Shown here: one piece after another, positions 58,752 through 64,000 of the stretch | How the letters are laid out: each line of letters opens with the position of its first letter | Numbering within the stretch: position 1 is the stretch's first letter | Assembly (NCBI GenBank): GCA_905182455.1 | Contig: CAJJBJ010000002.1 | Coordinates: forward strand, 806,001-870,000 | Direction of reading: 5' to 3' | From: an uncultured Planktomarina sp. | GTDB lineage: Bacteria > Pseudomonadota > Alphaproteobacteria > Rhodobacterales > Rhodobacteraceae | DNA length: 64,000 nucleotides | Made by a program: the position numbers and the translations under genes | Notes under the pieces: model-generated | Told to the model about the DNA's origin: nothing | The model's input: the letters and a program-made list of their open reading frames with translations, nothing else | The model's database searches: none

Positions 58752-60253
58752 GTAAGACACTTTTGCACCTCAGCGGGCTCACCAAAGCCTATCCCGGTGT
58801 GATAGCCAATGATGATGTGAGTTTCGATATTGGCGCGGGAGAAATTCATGCTCTTTTGGGAGAAAACGGCGCCGGTAAATCCACCTTGGTCAAAATGATC
58901 TATGGTCTGGTGCGCCCGGATCATGGCACGATGCTTCTAGCTGGCGACAATTTCACCCCAGCAGAGCCAAGGGCCGCGCGGGCCGCTGGGGTGGCCATGG
59001 TCTTTCAACACTTTAGCCTGTTTGAAGCCCTCAGCGTGGCAGAAAATATTGCTCTTGGAATGGAAAATCCTCCCAAGGCCAATGCGTTGTCTACAGGTAT
59101 CACCGACGTTTCACAGGCCTATGGCTTGCCGCTGGATCCGGAGCGTTTGGTGGGCGACCTTTCAGCGGGTGAGCGCCAAAGAGTGGAAATCATCCGCTGT
59201 CTGTTGCAAAAACCAAAACTCTTGATCATGGACGAACCGACCAGCGTTTTGACACCACAAGAGGTGACAACTCTGTTCACCACCCTGCGGAAATTGAAAG
59301 CAGATGGCACCTCTATTTTGTATATCTCGCACAAGCTCGAAGAAATCCGTACACTATGTGAGACCGCCACTATTCTGCGCGGTGGCAAGAAAGTGGCCAC
59401 TTGTGATCCACGTGAAAAATCTGCACGTGAGCTAGCGGAGATGATGGTGGGTGGCACACTGAACTCGGCGAAACTCCAAAAAACGACATTGGGAGAGGTT
59501 GTACTCAAAGTCTCTGATCTATCACTCCCACCACAAACCGCCTTTGGCACCAGCCTCAAATCCATCTCTTTTCAACTACATAAGGGTGAGGTTTTGGGCA
59601 TTGGTGGCGTGGCCGGCAATGGCCAAGATGAGCTGTTGGCTTGCCTGTCCGGTGAGGTTCGCACGGCCGCCGACGCCATTCAGCTCAACGGTGTAAGCCT
59701 AGGGCATATGCCACCAAACACACGACGCGCCTTGGGCGTTTTGGCGGCCCCCGAAGAGCGTTTAGGCCATGCGGCGGCCCCTGATATGACGCTGACGGAA
59801 AACGCTATGCTCACCGCAATGACCCGTAAAAACCTTAGCCACTCCGGGTTTTTGGATTGGCCGCGCGCGGAGGCCTATGCAAAGCTAGTTATTGATCAAT
59901 TTGATGTGCGCACCCCAGGTCCGCACTCTGCCGCGCGGTCATTATCGGGCGGCAATTTGCAAAAATTTGTGATCGGACGGGAAGTCTTGCAAGATCCAGA
60001 GGTATTGATCGTGAACCAACCAACTTGGGGCGTTGACGCGGCAGCTGCAGCCGATATCAGGCAAGCTTTGCTCGATTTGGCCAGTAGGGGCGCAGCGGTG
60101 ATTGTGATCAGCCAAGATTTGGATGAATTGATGGAAATCTCCACCAACTTTGCAGCCCTAAACGCGGGCCGACTGTCAGACGCGCGACCCATGGCGGAGC
60201 TGAGCTTGGATGAAATTGGCCTGTTGTTAGGAGGCGCCGATGCTGCGGCTTGA
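58748..60253 (+). CDS. ABC transporter ATP-binding protein of a BMP-type nucleoside/purine importer
   Basis: The 501-residue protein has two tandem ATPase domains, as in RbsA/YufO. The first has LLGENGAGKSTLVKMIYGL near residue 36, the signature LSAGERQRVEIIRCL and LIMDEPTSVLTP. The second has a degenerate P-loop (IGGVAGNGQDELLACL), LSGGNLQKFVIGREVL and LIVNQPTWGVDAAA, where the Walker-B glutamate is replaced by glutamine, so only the first site is likely catalytic. Start is GTG overlapping the xdhC stop. Coupling to xdh points to purine bases or nucleosides as cargo (inference). Confidence 0.9.
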   Translation: MSKTLLHLSGLTKAYPGVIANDDVSFDIGAGEIHALLGENGAGKSTLVKMIYGLVRPDHGTMLLAGDNFTPAEPRAARAAGVAMVFQHFSLFEALSVAENIALGMENPPKANALSTGITDVSQAYGLPLDPERLVGDLSAGERQRVEIIRCLLQKPKLLIMDEPTSVLTPQEVTTLFTTLRKLKADGTSILYISHKLEEIRTLCETATILRGGKKVATCDPREKSARELAEMMVGGTLNSAKLQKTTLGEVVLKVSDLSLPPQTAFGTSLKSISFQLHKGEVLGIGGVAGNGQDELLACLSGEVRTAADAIQLNGVSLGHMPPNTRRALGVLAAPEERLGHAAAPDMTLTENAMLTAMTRKNLSHSGFLDWPRAEAYAKLVIDQFDVRTPGPHSAARSLSGGNLQKFVIGREVLQDPEVLIVNQPTWGVDAAAAADIRQALLDLASRGAAVIVISQDLDELMEISTNFAALNAGRLSDARPMAELSLDEIGLLLGGADAAA

Positions 60254-61325
60254 AAAGCGTCCCAACCCTTCGCAAGCCTGGGGCTATCTAGCCCCAATTT
60301 TAGCCGTGATCACAACAATGATCGGCGGCGGCGTTATGTTTGCCCTGCTTGGCAAAGACCCTTTTGAGGCCATTCGCACTATCTTTTATGATCCGCTGTT
60401 TTCTGAGTTTGCATGGTATTACCGACCACAGCTGTTAATCAAAGGTGCGCCATTGATTTTGATCGCAATCGGCCTGTCCATGGGGTTTCGCGCTGGAATT
60501 TGGAACATTGGGGCCGAAGGACAATATATCATAGGCGCAATTTGCGGCGCAGGTGCGGCACTTTCGGTTTATCCTTTAGACAGTGTTTTCATTTTTCCAG
60601 TAATGATCCTCTTTGGCGCCATTGGCGGGTTTGCTTGGGCGATGATCCCAGCAATTTTAAAAACCAAATTTGGCACCAATGAGATTTTGGTCAGCCTGAT
60701 GTTGGTCTATGTGGCAGAGCAACTCTTGGCCTCAATGTCATTGGGCCTGATGAAAAACCCCGAAGGGTTTGGCTTTCCCGGATCACGCAATCTTCAACAA
60801 TATGCCAGCGCGCACAATGCCGAGCTTTGGACGGGCACCGCCATACATATGGGGGTGGTTTTTGCCCTGATTTCTGTGATTTTCGCCTATATCATGCTGG
60901 CCCGGCATCAAATGGGCTTCCATATACGCTTGACGGGGGAAAGCCCCAAGGCCGCAAAGTTTGCTGGGGTTAACCCAAACAAGCTTGTAATCTATTGTCT
61001 AGGCTTTAGTGGCGCATTGGCCGGGCTTGCAGGCATGTTCGAAGTGGCAGGCCCAAGTGGGCAAATCAGTATTGATTTTAACGTAGGCTATGGTTTCACC
61101 GCGATCATTGTAGCCTTTTTAGGACGGCTTAACCCCTTTGGCATTATGCTCGCAGGGCTGTTGATGGCACTCACTTACATCGGCGGCGAGATTGCACAAT
61201 CCAGCCTTGGCCTGCCGTCAGCTGCCATTCAAGCCTTACAAGGCATGTTGCTGTTTTTCCTACTTGCGCTCGACATGCTGACCAACTTCAAAATAAAACT
61301 GGCAAAAGCGGAGGTCCGCATATGA
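60240..61325 (+). CDS. ABC transporter permease (BMP-type importer), first subunit
   Basis: The 361-residue membrane protein has about eight to ten hydrophobic helices and family segments GFRAGIWNIGAEGQYIIGAI near residue 82 and KTKFGTNEILVSLMLVYVAE, plus AIIVAFLGRLNPFGIMLAGL. This is the YufP/NupP-like permease class. Its ATG lies 14 bases inside the ATPase gene after a strong AGGAGG site. Confidence 0.9.
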   Translation: MLRLEKRPNPSQAWGYLAPILAVITTMIGGGVMFALLGKDPFEAIRTIFYDPLFSEFAWYYRPQLLIKGAPLILIAIGLSMGFRAGIWNIGAEGQYIIGAICGAGAALSVYPLDSVFIFPVMILFGAIGGFAWAMIPAILKTKFGTNEILVSLMLVYVAEQLLASMSLGLMKNPEGFGFPGSRNLQQYASAHNAELWTGTAIHMGVVFALISVIFAYIMLARHQMGFHIRLTGESPKAAKFAGVNPNKLVIYCLGFSGALAGLAGMFEVAGPSGQISIDFNVGYGFTAIIVAFLGRLNPFGIMLAGLLMALTYIGGEIAQSSLGLPSAAIQALQGMLLFFLLALDMLTNFKIKLAKAEVRI

Positions 61326-61374
61326 CACACTTGCGAAATAAACAATCTGCCCGATCAAAATGGAGGAGCCTTGC

Positions 61375-62307
61375 ATGGATCTAAGCGCAATTAGCCCTAC
61401 CCTCCTTGTCGCCTCTTTGATGGTGGCGGCCACCCCGATCTTGCTGGCGGCCATTGGGGAATTGGTGGTGGAAAAATCTGGCGTTCTCAATCTTGGAGTT
61501 GAGGGCATGATGATAACGGGCGCCTTCTCTGGATTTGCCGCAGCGGTTTTGACAGGATCACCAATGGTTGGTTTTCTCTGTGCGGCAATTGGTGGGGCGG
61601 CATTGTCGGTGATATTCGCTATTCTCACGCAATATTTCTTATCCAACCAAGTTGCAACGGGCTTGGCGCTAACGCTGTTTGGCCTCGGGCTATCGGCCAT
61701 GCTGGGCCAAAGCTACGTGGGGATCAAACCCCCAGTTTCGGCAAAGCTGGATCTGCCCTTGATCAGCGATATTCCGGTGATTGGTCCAATCCTATTTTCC
61801 CATGACTTCACCGTTTATGCCGCCCTTACATTAGTAACAGGCGTGTGGTTTTTTTTGAAATACACCCGCGGCGGTTTGATCCTGCGCGCAGTGGGCGAAA
61901 GCCATGATGCGGCCCATGCTTTGGGCTATAAAGTTGTGCGCGTGCGGATTTTGGCTATTATGTTTGGTGGAGGCTGTGCGGGACTTGGCGGGGCGGCACT
62001 TTCACTGGTGCGAGTGCCGCAATGGACCGAAGGCATGACCGCAGGCGCGGGCTGGATTGCGCTGGCCATCGTTGTATTTGCGAGTTGGAAACCAGCACGC
62101 GTTCTCCTTGGTGCCTATCTTTTTGGCGGAGTAGCCGTATTACAGTTGAATCTTCAAGCTGCGGGGGTATCAATTCCAGTTGAGTATTTGTCTATGTCGC
62201 CGTATCTTATAACAATCATAGTGTTGGTTGTGATGTCTACTAATCGCGCAAAGTCAGCACTGAATGCACCCGCGGCCCTTGGCCGTGTGTTCCACGCCTC
62301 ACGCTGA
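61375..62307 (+). CDS. ABC transporter permease (BMP-type importer), second subunit
   Basis: The 310-residue membrane protein has about eight helices and the YufQ/NupQ-like segments LVVEKSGVLNLGVEGMMITG near residue 35, LSNQVATGLALTLFGLGLSA, and GGLILRAVGESHDAAHALGY, the cytoplasmic coupling region. I chose the ATG at 61375 (MDLSAISPTLLV), six bases after GGAG; an ATG five codons upstream lies within that site. It forms the heterodimeric channel with the preceding permease. Confidence 0.9.
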   Translation: MDLSAISPTLLVASLMVAATPILLAAIGELVVEKSGVLNLGVEGMMITGAFSGFAAAVLTGSPMVGFLCAAIGGAALSVIFAILTQYFLSNQVATGLALTLFGLGLSAMLGQSYVGIKPPVSAKLDLPLISDIPVIGPILFSHDFTVYAALTLVTGVWFFLKYTRGGLILRAVGESHDAAHALGYKVVRVRILAIMFGGGCAGLGGAALSLVRVPQWTEGMTAGAGWIALAIVVFASWKPARVLLGAYLFGGVAVLQLNLQAAGVSIPVEYLSMSPYLITIIVLVVMSTNRAKSALNAPAALGRVFHASR

Positions 62308-62331
62308 GGTCTTTTAACTGGGGGAAACCTA

Positions 62332-63414
62332 ATGAAATTAAAATCCATTCTGGCCAGCGCTGCGCTGGCTATGACAGCGGCCACTGGCACGCTGGCTGAA
62401 ACAACCAAAGTCGGTTTTGTTTATGTAGGCCCCGTCGGTGATGGCGGCTGGACATATGAGCACGACAAAGGCCGCGAAGCGGTTGTAGCTGCTTTTGGTG
62501 ACAAAGTTGAAACCATGTACGTCGAAAGTGTTCCAGAGGGTCCAGACGCTGAACGCGTTATGACCGATATGGCGCTGAAAGGTGCTGATCTGATTTTCAC
62601 AACCTCCTTTGGCTATATGGACCAAACAATCAATGTTGCGGCCAAATTCCCAAATGTGAAATTTGAGCATGCCACAGGTTATAAGCAATCTGACAACGTA
62701 TCTATTTACTCTGCACGCTTCTATGAAGGCCGTGCGGTTCAAGGCCACATTGCCGGTCACATGACCAAATCAAACATCGTAGGCTATATTGGCTCCTTCC
62801 CGATTCCAGAAGTAATTCGGGGCATCAACGCCGCGTACATTCATGCAAAAGCTGTAAACCCTGACGTTCAGTTCAAAATCATCTGGGCCTACACTTGGTT
62901 TGACCCAACAAAAGAGGCAGATGCCGCAAAAGTTCTGATCGAACAGGGCGCGGATGTTGTGTTGCAACATACAGACTCCACTGCTCCGCAAGCCGCAGCG
63001 CAAGCCGCGGGCAACGTGATCACGTTTGGCCAAGCCTCCGACATGGCTGCCTACGGTCCAAAGCCACGTGTATCTTCCATCATTGACAACTGGGGACCTT
63101 ACTACATAGCCCGCACACAAGCGGTTATGGATGGCACATGGGCCTCCACAAGCACCTGGGATGGTATTGGCGCTGGAATGGTTGGCATTGGCGAAATCAC
63201 AAGTGCGGTTCCGGCAGATGTGAAAGCCTCCGCTGAGGCGCTGCGTGACAGCTTAGCAGACGGATCTTACCACGCATTTACAGGTCCGTTAAATAAGCAA
63301 GACGGTTCTGTTTGGTTGAAGGCTGGTGAAACAGCAGCAGATTATGCTGGACCTGAAGGCTTGGCTGAAATGGGTTTCTACCTTGAAGGCATTGACAGCG
63401 AAGTTCCCAACTAA
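62332..63414 (+). CDS. BMP family ABC transporter substrate-binding protein
   Basis: The 360-residue periplasmic protein has a cleavable signal peptide (MKLKSILASAALAMTAATG, cut near TLAETTK), without a lipobox cysteine, and then the BMP/PnrA fold: VGFVYVGPVGDGGWTYEHDK, TTSFGYMDQTINVAAKFPNV, EGRAVQGHIAGHMTKSN and TFGQASDMAAYGPKPRVSSI. BMP proteins bind purine nucleosides or related compounds. It closes the xdh-transporter unit; a strong terminator follows. Confidence 0.92.
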   Translation: MKLKSILASAALAMTAATGTLAETTKVGFVYVGPVGDGGWTYEHDKGREAVVAAFGDKVETMYVESVPEGPDAERVMTDMALKGADLIFTTSFGYMDQTINVAAKFPNVKFEHATGYKQSDNVSIYSARFYEGRAVQGHIAGHMTKSNIVGYIGSFPIPEVIRGINAAYIHAKAVNPDVQFKIIWAYTWFDPTKEADAAKVLIEQGADVVLQHTDSTAPQAAAQAAGNVITFGQASDMAAYGPKPRVSSIIDNWGPYYIARTQAVMDGTWASTSTWDGIGAGMVGIGEITSAVPADVKASAEALRDSLADGSYHAFTGPLNKQDGSVWLKAGETAADYAGPEGLAEMGFYLEGIDSEVPN

Positions 63415-63437
63415 AACACAGATCCTTAATTGGATTG

Positions 63438-63466
63438 AAAAAGGGGGCCTCTGGCCTCCTTTTTTG
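63438..63466 (+). terminator. Rho-independent terminator of the xdh-transporter unit
   Basis: An A-rich stem AAAAAGG-G-GGCC at 63438-63449 pairs with GGCC-T-CCTTTTTT from 63453 around a TCT loop, with a T-tract. It lies about 25 bases after the binding-protein stop. Confidence 0.88.
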
Positions 63467-63501
63467 CTTTTAGATTGACGGTTCTTATGCATGATTGGGG
63501 C

Positions 63502-64000
63502 ATGTTAGATTTTTTGATCATAGGCGGCGGGATCGCCGGTATCTCCTCAGCGGCCCGGCTTTCCGAGTATGGCAGCTGCCTTGTGTTGGAGCGCGAGGCG
63601 CATCTGGCATATCATTCCTCAGGAAGGTCCGCCGCACTTTATGAGGAAAATTATGGCAGCACCTCCACCATCGCGCTTGCCAAAGCTGGGCGCGGAGATT
63701 GGGATGATCTGCTATCTGGTGTTCGAAGCCCACGCGGCTTTATGTTGGTCTGTTTGCGTGGAGAAGAGGCGCAATTTGAAACAGACCGCCGACATATGGG
63801 CCTGACCGAGTTGACCGTGGCCGAAGCAAAAAACTTGGTGCCAATCTTAAACACAGATGACGTGATGCGGGCCGCGATGAGCACAACCGCTCAAGATATC
63901 GATACAGACATGATGCTGCAACGTTTTGTCGGTCTGCTGCGCACCAACGGCGGGCAGGTTGAAACCAATCAAACGGTGCAGGCTATTACCAAGATTTCCG
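63502..64000 (+). CDS. FAD-dependent oxidoreductase, DAO family (cut by window end)
   Basis: The frame is open to the window end (about 166 residues). It begins MLDFLIIGGGIAGISSAARL with the dinucleotide-binding GGGIAG, then LVLEREAHLAYHSSGRSAAL and YEENYGSTSTIALAKAG. The GRSAAxYxxxYG stretch resembles D-arginine dehydrogenase and glycine or D-amino-acid oxidase-like proteins. Another in-frame ATG at 63487 adds MHDWG and is possible. It follows the terminator, so it is a separate transcript. The substrate is not known, and the C-terminal substrate-binding half is outside the window. Confidence 0.8.
   Translation, partial: MLDFLIIGGGIAGISSAARLSEYGSCLVLEREAHLAYHSSGRSAALYEENYGSTSTIALAKAGRGDWDDLLSGVRSPRGFMLVCLRGEEAQFETDRRHMGLTELTVAEAKNLVPILNTDDVMRAAMSTTAQDIDTDMMLQRFVGLLRTNGGQVETNQTVQAITKIS

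Overview
The window looks like a core-genome segment of an alphaproteobacterium of the Rhodobacterales (Roseobacter group). This rests on protein resemblance and gene neighbourhoods: an atpHAGDC operon without the Fo genes, an Hsp20-DUF1150 pair, purE-purK beside a DUF465 gene, a fused sat-cysC, a hisS-hisZ-hisG operon, DUF2161 and DUF1489 proteins, a class II (B12-dependent) ribonucleotide reductase and an xdhABC-BMP-transporter cluster. Base composition is moderate for the group. A low-GC pelagic Roseobacter lineage such as the RCA cluster would fit, but that is a guess. I see no phage, insertion sequence, CRISPR array, tRNA or rRNA.

Layout. 1-9.5 kb: a UbiK-like fragment, lgt, a MidA-type methyltransferase, pgeF, an Lrp regulator, trxB, sat-cysC, Hsp20 with DUF1150, DUF465 and purEK. 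9.5-14.7 kb is a zone of gene decay. It holds an alpha/beta hydrolase with two frameshifts and two stops, a groEL read with two single-base insertions beside an intact groES with a CIRCE operator, two decayed lipoprotein genes, and one intact M24-fold gene that lacks the metal ligands. 14.7-22.2 kb: DUF2161, inorganic pyrophosphatase, a HAD hydrolase, a MaoC hydratase, ribF, a YcgN-like protein, threonine aldolase, a DsbA-fold isomerase and prs. 22.6-27.4 kb: the ATP synthase F1 operon. 27.7-31.8 kb: a methyltransferase divergent from gloB, then clpA.

31.8-42.5 kb: a MotA/ExbB-like channel with a long coiled-coil OmpA-domain partner (a probable envelope proton-driven complex), ChaC, tyrA-hisC, rpsD with a probably structured leader, a DEAD-box helicase with a basic repetitive tail, a DCC protein and a cupin. 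42.7-54 kb: nrdJ, DUF1489, a sulfur amino-acid PLP enzyme behind a leader with alternative pairings, hisG-hisZ-hisS, slyX and dnaE. 54-63.5 kb: xanthine dehydrogenase (xdhABC) translationally coupled to a BMP-family ABC importer (ATPase, two permeases, binding protein), together a purine uptake and oxidation module. The window ends inside an FAD-dependent amine or amino-acid oxidase gene.

The least routine signals are the broken groEL with its decayed neighbours, the 21-residue tandem repeat in the OmpA-domain protein, the structured rpsD leader, and the switch-like pairing ahead of the trans-sulfuration-type gene. No clear new defence or mobile system was found.
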